Below are positions 9,884 through 19,219 of a DNA stretch of 64,000 nucleotides, piece after piece; positions within the stretch are counted from its first letter, which is position 1, and every line of letters begins with the position of its first letter. The notes under the pieces are model-generated. The model made no database searches. It was not told the DNA's origin and saw only the letters and a program-made list of their open reading frames with translations. Source of the DNA: Sulfurovum sp. (GTDB lineage: Bacteria > Campylobacterota > Campylobacteria > Campylobacterales > Sulfurovaceae). The stretch covers positions 33,024 to 97,023 of the forward strand of contig JALTVI010000115.1 of NCBI GenBank assembly GCA_027049035.1. The letters run 5' to 3'. The position numbers were made by a program, and so were the translations under genes.

Positions 9884-12800
9884 TTACTCTATCCCTTGAG
9901 CGAATCGAAGCCACTCTTTATTGGTGATTGTTAAATCTGCTTTTGCTACATCATCCGCCTCTTTAAATCTTTGCACTAGCATCAACCCTTTTCGTGCGAT
10001 ATTATATGCACCGTTGGCATCCGCATCTTTTGGCAATGAATTGTCACTTTTTCTACTATCAAAAAACTCTCCGCTGCTATTTTTTACAGGAGATAGCAAG
10101 TAATCATCACCTGTTTTACTGCTCGAATTTCGCATTTGCAACATCAGCTTGAAAAGATAGTGCAGCTTTTTGAAAAACTCGACACTATCTTGCATAAGTA
10201 TATATGCTTGTAAATTTTCTGTTTGTCCGTTAAAAAGCTCTTTAAACGCTTTGGTTAAATCGATAGTTTCGTCATCCCATTGGTTATTTTTAGAAGGGTT
10301 TCTAAAAGTTCTTATACGCTCGCCAAAACTGCATAGCGTCCACTCGGTTCGTGTCCCTTCAGCTTTTCGATGAAAATCGTTATAATCAAAACTAAACTCA
10401 AAATAATCCTCTTGTTTGTTATAATTTATCGATTTAAATTTGCTAAAAAATTCCCTTGATTTTTCTTTGTTGTAGTATTTTGCATCAAAGAGGTTTACAA
10501 ATCCGGTGGTTGGGTCTATTTTAGAGGTATTCCAAGCCGGCACATAAAATAAAATACCATTTTGTTTGCCCATCTTTTCAAAGCTAATAAATTTATTGGT
10601 TAGCTGCAAAGCTTTAAGCGCACCGCCAAGTTCAGTAGGCTCTTTTTTCTTATCGACCAGATAATTAAGCTTATCTATAAGCATTTTCTCAAACTTTTGA
10701 TACACTTGTTTTTCTACCTTAAAACGCCCTCTTTTGAAGCCAAAATTTAAATCTTCTAACACTACGATAGCATTATGCTCTACTATCAAAGTTGCAATTT
10801 TATGGATAACATGGCTCATATAGCCCTCTTTGAGCTCTTTGATTCTCTCGATACTTTCCCAATTAAGACGGGCTTCTTCTCTCTCTTTCTCTTTTGCATC
10901 AAGCTTTTGATGATAATCTACTTTGTGCTTTTTGCCGTTATAGCTGTTTACTATAGTATTAAGCGAATATTGTTCTACTATTCTTCCTTTGCCGTCTATT
11001 AGCGCTAGATAAAGCAGATGCCTCTCGCCCCTATCGATACCTATGATTTTTATATCATCCGTATGCTCTTTTATTTTTTGACGGATAAGATTATTATGCT
11101 CTTTATTCGAGAGATTCGAGGCTTTAAAATTTAGCGTGATTGGCACATGAAATTGGAATTTATCAAGCGCAAAACGTCTATCTTTAATAATCGGATAATT
11201 AAATTTATCTTTTAATTCCTTTGCATGGTGCCCCTCTTTCCAAGTTTTCTCACCATATTCGATTGAGCGTTTACGATAGAAAATTTCCGCTTCTCCGTTG
11301 AGCTTATAAACTACATCTTTTAAATTTGCATCATCAAACACCATACGCCAATAAATCGTATGAAGATTTGGCGTTCCTTTGCTATATGGCGAAAAGTCTT
11401 TATTGTAAATCTGAAATAAGTAGAGTTTACCTTCATCAACAAACTGTTCTATCACTTGTGCATCGATATTTTTAAAAGCTATTTTATATCCTTGAAGCTC
11501 TACTTCTTTATAAAATTCACTTATATCTTGATACTTTTTAGTATCTGTAAAATCAAACTCAAATTCTCGCCAATCCGGGTGTTTTTTAATCGATGCTTTA
11601 AAAAAGTCAATGAGATTGTGGCAATCATCAAGATTAAACGTTTCTCCTTTTTTGTGCGTGCCCTCTTTATATTTAGCCAAAAGGGATTCCGAAGGGGCAA
11701 ACTCGTCTATCCTGCGTTTTGAAAAAAATACCTTTGGCAGCATTTTATTTGGACCGGGCAAAAGCTTATATTCAATTTTCCGGTATACGTTATGCGTACC
11801 GCCCTCTTTGATATTTTGAAAAATTTTATTATGCTTTTTATCCATGATACCAAGATAAAAAAGACCGTCTTTCTCAAAAAGAACACCAAGATTATCTCTT
11901 TCTTTATTAACATCCCATCCGTCGAGCAGTGTGCTGTTTTCAAAATTCAATTTAAACTTTTCTTTCGAATAAGGCTTTTTAGTCAAAAAATTTCGAACCT
12001 TGTTAAATAGCGGAATCACCAGGCTTAACGCCTCGTAATAAATATCAAAATAAGCATAAAAAGCGATATCTTTTTCAAGTTCATCTTTGACATAAAGAGG
12101 CTTTAAAAAGTGCTGCAAATTTAATAGCGATTGAAGAAGTGCTTTGATTTTATCTTTATTTTCTCGATCATTATTCCAAGCTTCATAAGCACTCTCTATT
12201 TCAACTCTTAAATCTCTAGCTTCATCGTTTCCATAAGTGCCAAACTCTTTAAAATAATCAAAAAGCGATATCTCTTCTCCGTATTCTTTGAGCGCCTCCT
12301 CTATTTGTGCAATAGAAAAGTAGCTCTTTTTCTTATCAAAAAATTTTCTTCTTTTCTCGTCAATATCAGATGCGTTTGCTATACGGGGATTTTCTCTTAA
12401 ATGATGCTCCCACAAGGCATCTTTAATTGTAGAATAGTTCCCAAAAATTGCTTGAGAAATATCGGTAAGAGATTTGTCGTTTTTGATATACACGGTGTTT
12501 AAATCATATTCATTAGACTCTTGAAAAAGCTTATCAAACTTTTCTAATAAGTTTACCTCCCCGTCGCAACACTTAAAGCGTAAAATATTTGCATCATAAT
12601 ACGCCGCAATTGCCTCGCTCATCTCCTGAGTATCTTCAAAAGATTCAGGAAGCCAAGAGAGAGCTTCCCTATCGCTCAGAATTTGTTTATAAAGTGGTTT
12701 CATATTCGGTAAATCTCGTTTTGATAGTCCATTTTTTCTATGTAGATTTATCTTTTCATTGAGACCTTGAACCTTTGTGCCATCATCCAAGACAATTCCG

Positions 12801-13528
12801 CCTATGATGGCGTTATAGATATCAATATGCGTTTGACTCATAAGATATTGATAGTAATCTAAAGAGAATACATCTTCTACCGTTGCACCTTTTAAGGCAT
12901 CTTGCGTGTTAAGTTCTTTTTTAGCATCTTCTATAATTTTCGAATAGCGCTCTTTTATAAGTTCAAAAAGCCTTTTATTTTGTAAAAAAACAGGCAAATT
13001 CTCATGCACTACTCTATATGCAATTGCCGTATGTTTAGCTTCATTACTATAGATGTTTTTTCTATTTTCATGAAAACCGGTTAAATATGTAGTAAATTTC
13101 TGGAAGTTTTTTATGATATTCTTATCTTCCGAAGTAACTTCCGGATGCTCCCAATTTGGCAAAACTTTAGTAAGAAGCTCTTTTTTAAATAGATATTTCC
13201 AATTTGGATGCTCCTCAAATGCTTTGCGCATCTGCTTTCGCATTTTCGTTTGAATTTTTTCAAAAACTTTTTCATCTCGAGCAGAATCAAAAAATAATCG
13301 TTCATAACATCGCAACCCTTTGAGCCTAACACTACTTAAAGCTTCAGAGATAAAATCCTTATGGTAAAAATCGATTATCTTTTTTAATCTTTCATACTCT
13401 TGAGCCCTTTGCTCATCCTCTTTAATCAAGCCTTTTGCCTCGATATGCTCCAATGTTTTGCCAATTGGTTTTAACTCGAAACGCAATGTCTTTTGCACTG
13501 AAAATTGATTGGTCAACTGTAAATGCAT
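9884..13528 (-). CDS. cas12a: CRISPR-associated endonuclease Cas12a (Cpf1), RuvC motifs intact
   Basis: 1214 aa; RuvC-I IIGIDRGERHLLYLALID, RuvC-II VVLEDLNFGFKRGR, RuvC-III DADANGAYNIARKGL; WED region YPIIKDRRFALDKFQFHVPITLNF. Confidence 0.98.
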   Translation of the reverse strand: MHLQLTNQFSVQKTLRFELKPIGKTLEHIEAKGLIKEDEQRAQEYERLKKIIDFYHKDFISEALSSVRLKGLRCYERLFFDSARDEKVFEKIQTKMRKQMRKAFEEHPNWKYLFKKELLTKVLPNWEHPEVTSEDKNIIKNFQKFTTYLTGFHENRKNIYSNEAKHTAIAYRVVHENLPVFLQNKRLFELIKERYSKIIEDAKKELNTQDALKGATVEDVFSLDYYQYLMSQTHIDIYNAIIGGIVLDDGTKVQGLNEKINLHRKNGLSKRDLPNMKPLYKQILSDREALSWLPESFEDTQEMSEAIAAYYDANILRFKCCDGEVNLLEKFDKLFQESNEYDLNTVYIKNDKSLTDISQAIFGNYSTIKDALWEHHLRENPRIANASDIDEKRRKFFDKKKSYFSIAQIEEALKEYGEEISLFDYFKEFGTYGNDEARDLRVEIESAYEAWNNDRENKDKIKALLQSLLNLQHFLKPLYVKDELEKDIAFYAYFDIYYEALSLVIPLFNKVRNFLTKKPYSKEKFKLNFENSTLLDGWDVNKERDNLGVLFEKDGLFYLGIMDKKHNKIFQNIKEGGTHNVYRKIEYKLLPGPNKMLPKVFFSKRRIDEFAPSESLLAKYKEGTHKKGETFNLDDCHNLIDFFKASIKKHPDWREFEFDFTDTKKYQDISEFYKEVELQGYKIAFKNIDAQVIEQFVDEGKLYLFQIYNKDFSPYSKGTPNLHTIYWRMVFDDANLKDVVYKLNGEAEIFYRKRSIEYGEKTWKEGHHAKELKDKFNYPIIKDRRFALDKFQFHVPITLNFKASNLSNKEHNNLIRQKIKEHTDDIKIIGIDRGERHLLYLALIDGKGRIVEQYSLNTIVNSYNGKKHKVDYHQKLDAKEKEREEARLNWESIERIKELKEGYMSHVIHKIATLIVEHNAIVVLEDLNFGFKRGRFKVEKQVYQKFEKMLIDKLNYLVDKKKEPTELGGALKALQLTNKFISFEKMGKQNGILFYVPAWNTSKIDPTTGFVNLFDAKYYNKEKSREFFSKFKSINYNKQEDYFEFSFDYNDFHRKAEGTRTEWTLCSFGERIRTFRNPSKNNQWDDETIDLTKAFKELFNGQTENLQAYILMQDSVEFFKKLHYLFKLMLQMRNSSSKTGDDYLLSPVKNSSGEFFDSRKSDNSLPKDADANGAYNIARKGLMLVQRFKEADDVAKADLTITNKEWLRFAQGIE

Positions 13529-13583
13529 TCTCTCTCCTAATATTTAGTTCTCATCATCTTATCATTTTCTCAACCCCATTTCC

Positions 13584-13609
13584 CATTTTGGGTCAAAATG
13601 TCATTTTGA
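13584..13609. promoter_or_regulatory. Overlapping palindromes CATTTTGGGTCAAAATG and TCAAAATGTCATTTTGA upstream of cas12a (putative operator)
   Basis: Three alternating CATTTTG/CAAAATG heptamers read directly, about 55-80 bp upstream of the cas12a ATG. Confidence 0.55.
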
Positions 13610-13634
13610 TATCTTACCACAACCATACGGACAA

Positions 13635-14543
13635 TTATTTGTCCATTTCACTCATCTCTCTCAAATATTGCTCCACATCCTCTCTCAAACTATCTCTTAG
13701 CAACTTAGGTTCAATGATGTGCAGATGGGGTAGCCAGTTTTTGATCTCGGGCAAAAGTTCCATAGGGTGGGTGATGGTGTAGACAAACTCGGCAGTGCCA
13801 TCGTTGTGGGGCATGTCGAGTTGTTGGCTGGGGTGGAGGGGTACCTCTTTGAGGTAGCGGGTGGCGTAAGCAGAAGCGTAGATACGTACATCAAAAGGCA
13901 TGGCATCGTCATTGCTCCAGATCGAGGCACGGCGGTTGGCTTTGACTATCTCCTCCGGGGTCAAGTCCTGAGGGGTGTTGGCAAGCAGGGTAAAGTCTCT
14001 GATCTTCAGAAAATCAAAGGGGCGTACCTGTGCGGTGGTATCCTCCTTTGCCAGCAGGTACCATTTGCCTTTGGCAGTGTAGAGTTTGACCGGTGAGACC
14101 ATTTTGGTAGTGGTAATGTTACGGTTGTTTGTGTAAACAAATCGGCATTTGCATCCCTTTTCAATGCTCTCTATGATCGACTCGGCAATCTGCTTGTCTA
14201 TGCCGCTGTAGGCAATGGCAAACGAGATAAGCGGTATCCCCTCCCCGCTGCCGCCAAGACACTCGATGCTAAGCCCGGCGTTGGAAGCAAAGGCATGCAA
14301 CAGTGCAGAAGGTAGACGGCTCATGCGTGAAAGCTGAGAAGTATCGATGCGGTACTCCCCTCTTTTGGAAAGCAGAGGGATACCCGCACCGGAAATCTTC
14401 TTCAAATCTCTTCGTATCGTACGGCTGTCCACACGGTACTGCTCTGCCATCACATTGACATGCAGACGCTCAAACGCATACAAACGCCTGAGTATATCGA
14501 CAATTCTCTCAACAGGCTGTGCCTTTTTTACATACTTTTTCAT
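13635..14543 (-). CDS. HTH + WYL-domain transcriptional regulator
   Basis: 302 aa; N-terminal DNA-binding HTH (VDSRTIRRDLKKISGAGIPLL) and WYL-like region (GKWYLLAKEDTT). Confidence 0.88.
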   Translation of the reverse strand: MKKYVKKAQPVERIVDILRRLYAFERLHVNVMAEQYRVDSRTIRRDLKKISGAGIPLLSKRGEYRIDTSQLSRMSRLPSALLHAFASNAGLSIECLGGSGEGIPLISFAIAYSGIDKQIAESIIESIEKGCKCRFVYTNNRNITTTKMVSPVKLYTAKGKWYLLAKEDTTAQVRPFDFLKIRDFTLLANTPQDLTPEEIVKANRRASIWSNDDAMPFDVRIYASAYATRYLKEVPLHPSQQLDMPHNDGTAEFVYTITHPMELLPEIKNWLPHLHIIEPKLLRDSLREDVEQYLREMSEMDK

Positions 14544-14604
14544 GTAAAAATCATAACCAAAAAAGAGCTTCTTTCAAAATTTTAAAATTTTTTCCAAAAA
14601 CCCC

Positions 14605-14633
14605 TTGACAAGTAATGCATTTGGTGCTATAAT
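14605..14633 (+). promoter_or_regulatory. Consensus sigma70 promoter for the tRNA-Gln/tRNA-fMet unit
   Basis: TTGACA (14605-14610), 17 bp spacer, TATAAT (14628-14633), 35 bp upstream of tRNA-Gln. Confidence 0.85.
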
Positions 14634-14667
14634 GCCGTCCACATAAGCCATAGAGCTTACAGACGAA

Positions 14668-14742
14668 TGGGGTATCGCCAAGTGGTAAGGCAACTGGTTT
14701 TGGTCCAGTCATTCGGGGGTTCGAGTCCCTCTACCCCATCCA
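14668..14742 (+). tRNA. tRNA-Gln (TTG anticodon)
   Basis: TGGGGTA...TACCCCATCCA; TTTTGGT anticodon loop; GGTTCGAGTCC T arm. Confidence 0.95.
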
Positions 14743-14775
14743 TTTTGAACTTCGGTTCAAAATACTTTCTTCTGT

Positions 14776-14854
<79 letters not shown>

Positions 14855-14902
14855 TCAAACTCCCATAAAATCGAACTTTCAAGCGTTTTAAATACTCAAC
14901 GA

Positions 14903-16015
14903 TTATTTAGCGATGTCACCATCATTGTCACCACGCGTGGTGACACTCTTTTTGAAGGGGTCAAAGCTGCGCGAAATACGCAACTGCTCCCCCTCGATAT
15001 AGCGGGCGTATTTTTCAAGGATCATCTTGGTATTGGTGTGTCCGACGATCTGCGCGATCTCCACCACGCTCAACGCGCCCGATTTGAGCATTGCCGTGAT
15101 GAAGGTGTGTCGGGTGTTGTAGATCCTGCGGTATCTGATTCCCAGCTCTCTAAGCAGCCGATACCAAGGACCGTAGGGCGCGTGTCCTCGGATATTGTCG
15201 ATGCCGTAGAGGTGCTTTCCGTTGCGCGAAAAGAGCCAAATGCTCTTATCCAACCTTGCCTGATTGATCTGATCCTCGATATAGGGCTTAAGCACGTCAA
15301 AGAGCGGTACCCTTCGGATACTCCTTGCCGTTTTAGGCGTGCTTACGATCCCTTTGGATATACTTCTTTTGAGTTCAATGACATCCTCCCCGATGTCGCC
15401 GATCTGAAGCCCTATCACTTCACCGCTTCGCATACCGGTATAGAAACCGATCGCCAAAAAGTTTCGCAAGGTACGCGGTGCGGCGGCAAGGATCCGCTCC
15501 ACCTCTTGGGGCGTAAACGGCTCGATCTTCTCCTCGTCCTCATCGATGCTCTTTTTCTTGGGCTTGGAGATATGCACGAAGGGATTTTTCTCGATCACCT
15601 CTTCCTGGATGGCGATCTCGAAGATCCCCCGACAGGTGGAGATATAGCTACCGACGGTTTTGGGCTTTAGCTCCTTCATCGAAGCCACCCACGCGCGAAG
15701 CTCGGATACCTTGATCTCTCGAATATCCCGATTTTTAAAGAACGCCAGGATTTTGGCGACGCGCCCTTTGATCTCCCAATAGGTCGCCAAATCCTCTTTG
15801 GAAAGCAGATAGAGATCGGCAAACTTCTCTATCGGTTCCTCTTTTTGCCTCTGCTCCTTTTGCTTGAGATGCAGCTCAAGTGCCGGCAGAAATTCCCGTG
15901 TGACGCGTTCGCGGTTTTGCGGCGTATCTCGCAAACCGGTACTGCGCTGTTTCCAGCCGTCACGGGTTTTGTATTTGATTTGCAGGATTCCCCTGCGGGC
16001 ATAGATACTTGCCAT
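14903..16015 (-). CDS. Tyrosine recombinase/integrase of the tRNA-fMet element
   Basis: 370 aa; GFYTGMRSGEVIGL, NTRHTFITAML, VGHTNTKMILEKYARY; adjacent to the tRNA. Confidence 0.95.
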   Translation of the reverse strand: MASIYARRGILQIKYKTRDGWKQRSTGLRDTPQNRERVTREFLPALELHLKQKEQRQKEEPIEKFADLYLLSKEDLATYWEIKGRVAKILAFFKNRDIREIKVSELRAWVASMKELKPKTVGSYISTCRGIFEIAIQEEVIEKNPFVHISKPKKKSIDEDEEKIEPFTPQEVERILAAAPRTLRNFLAIGFYTGMRSGEVIGLQIGDIGEDVIELKRSISKGIVSTPKTARSIRRVPLFDVLKPYIEDQINQARLDKSIWLFSRNGKHLYGIDNIRGHAPYGPWYRLLRELGIRYRRIYNTRHTFITAMLKSGALSVVEIAQIVGHTNTKMILEKYARYIEGEQLRISRSFDPFKKSVTTRGDNDGDIAK

Positions 16016-16062
16016 TATTTGGACTCCTTTGGAGTCACCACAAGCCGCATCGTCATTTTATC

Positions 16063-16287
16063 CTACCAATCTTTCATCTTCATCAGACTCATCGCCTGAT
16101 TGTGCTCTTTGCTGCTTTGCAGCAGCCACGCTTCCAGCTCTTCAAGGTTAAAGAGCATATGCCCGATATAGGGGTTTTTGACATAGTGCCTCCCCTCCTC
16201 CCAAATATTCTCTTTGATCATCTTTCGCGCGGTCTGTTCCGAAATCGCAATGTAATTGGTCAATTGTCCGATTTTCACCCATTTCAT
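16063..16287 (-). CDS. Excisionase-like / AlpA-type small HTH protein
   Basis: 74 aa, MKWVKIGQLTNYIAISEQTARKMIKENIWEEGRHYV; directly between integrase and relaxase. Confidence 0.65.
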   Translation of the reverse strand: MKWVKIGQLTNYIAISEQTARKMIKENIWEEGRHYVKNPYIGHMLFNLEELEAWLLQSSKEHNQAMSLMKMKDW

Positions 16288-17918
16288 CGCCCCATTCCTT
16301 TCTTGGATTTTTGATTCACAGTTTTGTAGTCATTTCGCCACAGTTTTGTAGTCATATCTTTTTTGGTACCTTCTTTTTGGTGTTTGGCGGCATCGCGGAT
16401 CTCCTGCATTGTCTTATCCTTGAAGTTGATCTTTAGATCGTACTTCTCGGTAACGGCAAGCACCTTTTGTTTAAAGGCAAGATCCCCGGATATATCAAGA
16501 TGATTGCCATACTTGGCAATGCTCATTTCAAGCATCTCTTTGATAGCAAGTTCGTTGCTGTCAATAGTGATGCGTAACCGGTCGCCTTTGTCGATGATCT
16601 TTCCGTGATCGCCGATGCGATAGACAACCAAGCCCTGCTTGGTGATCTGCGGATCCTTGGTAATGAAGATCTTGTGATCGGTCTTACCCAGGATCGCTTT
16701 TTCATCCGGCTCCAGTTTTACTTTGGTCTTACGCAACGCTGCCAAAGCTTTACTGTCGCCCTCTAAGGCTTTTTGGATCAAAAACTCTTTGTAAGAGATT
16801 TGATTTGTCTTTTTGTGGATCTCATCTCGTTTGGCTTTGTAAGCCTTGGAGAGTTCTTGATACTCTTTTTTGCGGTTGGCAAAAAGAGATTGGTAAATGT
16901 TCCGCTTCGCCTTGGGTGTCAAAAAGAGATCCCGCTTGGTTTCGCTAATGAGGCGTTCATACTTGGCTTTGATCGCCTCTTTTGCCTGAGTGTTCTCCTG
17001 CTTTGCTTCGGATAGGAGCTGCTTCTTGGCGGCTCTTAGCTCATCGCTTCGCTTTTTATACTGTTCCCATAGGTCGTGCTTTGGCATCCCAAATTCCCGT
17101 TTGGGCTTGGTATCGATGCTTTTAAACTCCAAAGGCTTTCCAAAACGCTTCTCAAGCTGGGCTTTGGAGAGGCTTCGATGGATACTGCTACTTTTTACAA
17201 AGAGTTTTCGGCTCTTGTGGGAAATGACCACACCGTTACCCCGCGGCTTGAGTTCCAGGTTGGATTCTGCAAGCACCTTTTGCAAATCCTCAAAGGTGGC
17301 TTTTTCGTCCTTGATGACCTTTTGCAGATCCTCAAGCACCTCCTCCTTGATCCAGGTGGAGAGGTTCTTTACGCCGCTGTGGATCTCTGCATCTTTGCCT
17401 TTGCTTTTGCCGGTGATGTGGCGGCGGTTTTTGTCGATGTGGTTGTCGTATTTGAGCTGATAACGCTCCTCGATCTCCTCGGCGGCTTTTTGCAGCTTCA
17501 AGATACTTTTGATCGGATCGATCCGGTTGTGGGTCTTGGGGCAAATTCTGCTTACAGCGATATGGATATGGAAATTATTGGTGTTGTCGTGCGCTACGCT
17601 AAAGCGGTAGTGATCCTCCATCCCTATCGATCTAAGCAGATCCTCTTCGATTTGGCGTAATACTTCGCCGGAGGGCACCTTCTCATCTTCCTGGAAAGAG
17701 ATGATCAAGTGCATATTTTTATCGCTCTTGGTGCGCTGATTGAGTTTGTTGTGCTGCTCGATAAAGCGGATGTTCTGCTCGATGCTCTCAAACGGGCAGT
17801 TGGTCATATGCATGTAGTTCTCAGCCACTTTCTCTCCTTCGTGTTCTTTGTCTCGTATATAATCCGCCAGTCCGCCGAAGCTGCCGGTACCTTTGGAGGG
17901 CACCATCTTGACGATCAT
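16284..17918 (-). CDS. Relaxase/mobilization nuclease (MobA/VirD2-like)
   Basis: 544 aa; HDNTNNFHIHIAVSRI histidine triad motif, N-terminal GTGSFGGLADYI. Confidence 0.88.
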   Translation of the reverse strand: MIVKMVPSKGTGSFGGLADYIRDKEHEGEKVAENYMHMTNCPFESIEQNIRFIEQHNKLNQRTKSDKNMHLIISFQEDEKVPSGEVLRQIEEDLLRSIGMEDHYRFSVAHDNTNNFHIHIAVSRICPKTHNRIDPIKSILKLQKAAEEIEERYQLKYDNHIDKNRRHITGKSKGKDAEIHSGVKNLSTWIKEEVLEDLQKVIKDEKATFEDLQKVLAESNLELKPRGNGVVISHKSRKLFVKSSSIHRSLSKAQLEKRFGKPLEFKSIDTKPKREFGMPKHDLWEQYKKRSDELRAAKKQLLSEAKQENTQAKEAIKAKYERLISETKRDLFLTPKAKRNIYQSLFANRKKEYQELSKAYKAKRDEIHKKTNQISYKEFLIQKALEGDSKALAALRKTKVKLEPDEKAILGKTDHKIFITKDPQITKQGLVVYRIGDHGKIIDKGDRLRITIDSNELAIKEMLEMSIAKYGNHLDISGDLAFKQKVLAVTEKYDLKINFKDKTMQEIRDAAKHQKEGTKKDMTTKLWRNDYKTVNQKSKKGMGR

Positions 17919-18280
17919 AAAAGCCGCTCCGCGATGGCAAGCAGGCGGGCTTGTCGCGCCTCGATCTTTTCAATGATCTGCTGCACATCTTCATAGCTAT
18001 GCTTTCCAAGCTTCGCTTGCGCTTTGTACTCTTCGTTTTGGGTGAGCCATAGCTTAAAAAGACCTCCCAGCCGACCCAGATCGGCGCGGGCTTTGATCAG
18101 CTCGTCCAAAGCGTGCTGATCCACCACGGAGGTCAAGGGATACGCCAAAGCAAGATCTCGAAGATAACTTGCCGCACTCACCCCGCAACTCTTCGCGCGA
18201 TTTTGCAAAAGAGCCTTTTCAGATGCATCCACACGGACTTTGATCTGTAGATCTCTTTTTCGCTTTTCCGATCTGCTCAT
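17915..18280 (-). CDS. MobC-like relaxosome accessory protein
   Basis: 121 aa; IKVRVDASEKALLQNRAKSCGVSAASYLRDLAL; ATGA-type overlap with the relaxase. Confidence 0.7.
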   Translation of the reverse strand: MSRSEKRKRDLQIKVRVDASEKALLQNRAKSCGVSAASYLRDLALAYPLTSVVDQHALDELIKARADLGRLGGLFKLWLTQNEEYKAQAKLGKHSYEDVQQIIEKIEARQARLLAIAERLL

Positions 18281-19041
18281 GCGGCGGCTTCCTTTTTGAT
18301 GCTGCTTTCAATCACCTCAAATGCCGGTTTGAGGATCTTTTCGACATAGATTTCACTCTCATCATAGATCTGTAGCAGCGTGGAGAGCTGTCCGATTCTG
18401 GCATTGTCATCCGCGTCAAACGCCTCATCAAGCGCATCTTCAAGGATCTTTTTCTCCACATCATCAAAAGCGATCTCATAGATGCTCTTGGCATTTTGTC
18501 GGCTCAAGTCGATCACATCGCTCTCTGTCAAAATCAGATACTCCGCATCGAGGAAGGCTTGGAAAAAATCTCCATACTGAAACTGCAAACGCTTAGGGTT
18601 TCTTACTCTTGAAAGAGCGAAGATCACCGGCACATCAAAGCCCTTGATCATCTCATAGGTCTTTTCGGCGTTTTTAAGATCTTGGTATCCTCCACTCATC
18701 GGAATGATAAAGAGATCGATCTTGCGGTAAAGCCGTGTCTTTTTCAATCCCTCAATGATGATGGTGGTGGTTTTGTTACCGCCCACATCGATGACGATGT
18801 TTTTATCCTTGGATACCAGGATCGTATCTTTCAATACTTCATCCACATCCGTACCGTCTCCGATCTCCACCTGGGATGATTTGATCTTGGAGTTTGAGAA
18901 TGTTTCACTATCTTTGTTTTCATCATCAAACTCAATAAGCTGCACCTCTTGCTTTTTTGCCAAAAACGAAGCTGCTGCTACCTGGAACGCCACGGTGCTC
19001 TTGCTAGCACCTCCTTTTGTGTTTACTACTGCGATTGTCAT
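18277..19041 (-). CDS. ParA/MinD-type ATPase
   Basis: 254 aa; deviant Walker A VVNTKGGASKSTVAFQ. Confidence 0.88.
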   Translation of the reverse strand: MTIAVVNTKGGASKSTVAFQVAAASFLAKKQEVQLIEFDDENKDSETFSNSKIKSSQVEIGDGTDVDEVLKDTILVSKDKNIVIDVGGNKTTTIIIEGLKKTRLYRKIDLFIIPMSGGYQDLKNAEKTYEMIKGFDVPVIFALSRVRNPKRLQFQYGDFFQAFLDAEYLILTESDVIDLSRQNAKSIYEIAFDDVEKKILEDALDEAFDADDNARIGQLSTLLQIYDESEIYVEKILKPAFEVIESSIKKEAAA

Positions 19042-19219
19042 TGTTTTTTACTCCTTATGTTGATTGTGTATCTTTTCTGCCACTGCAAGATGGCATCTCT
19101 AAATCTAAACTCTTCTTCCTCGGTTAGGCGTATAGGCTTGAAGAGATCAAAGTAGTACCGATGGGCGATAGTGACCAAAGCATCCGCCTCTTTTTGGTTT
19201 AGGGTAATAGTGATCATCG

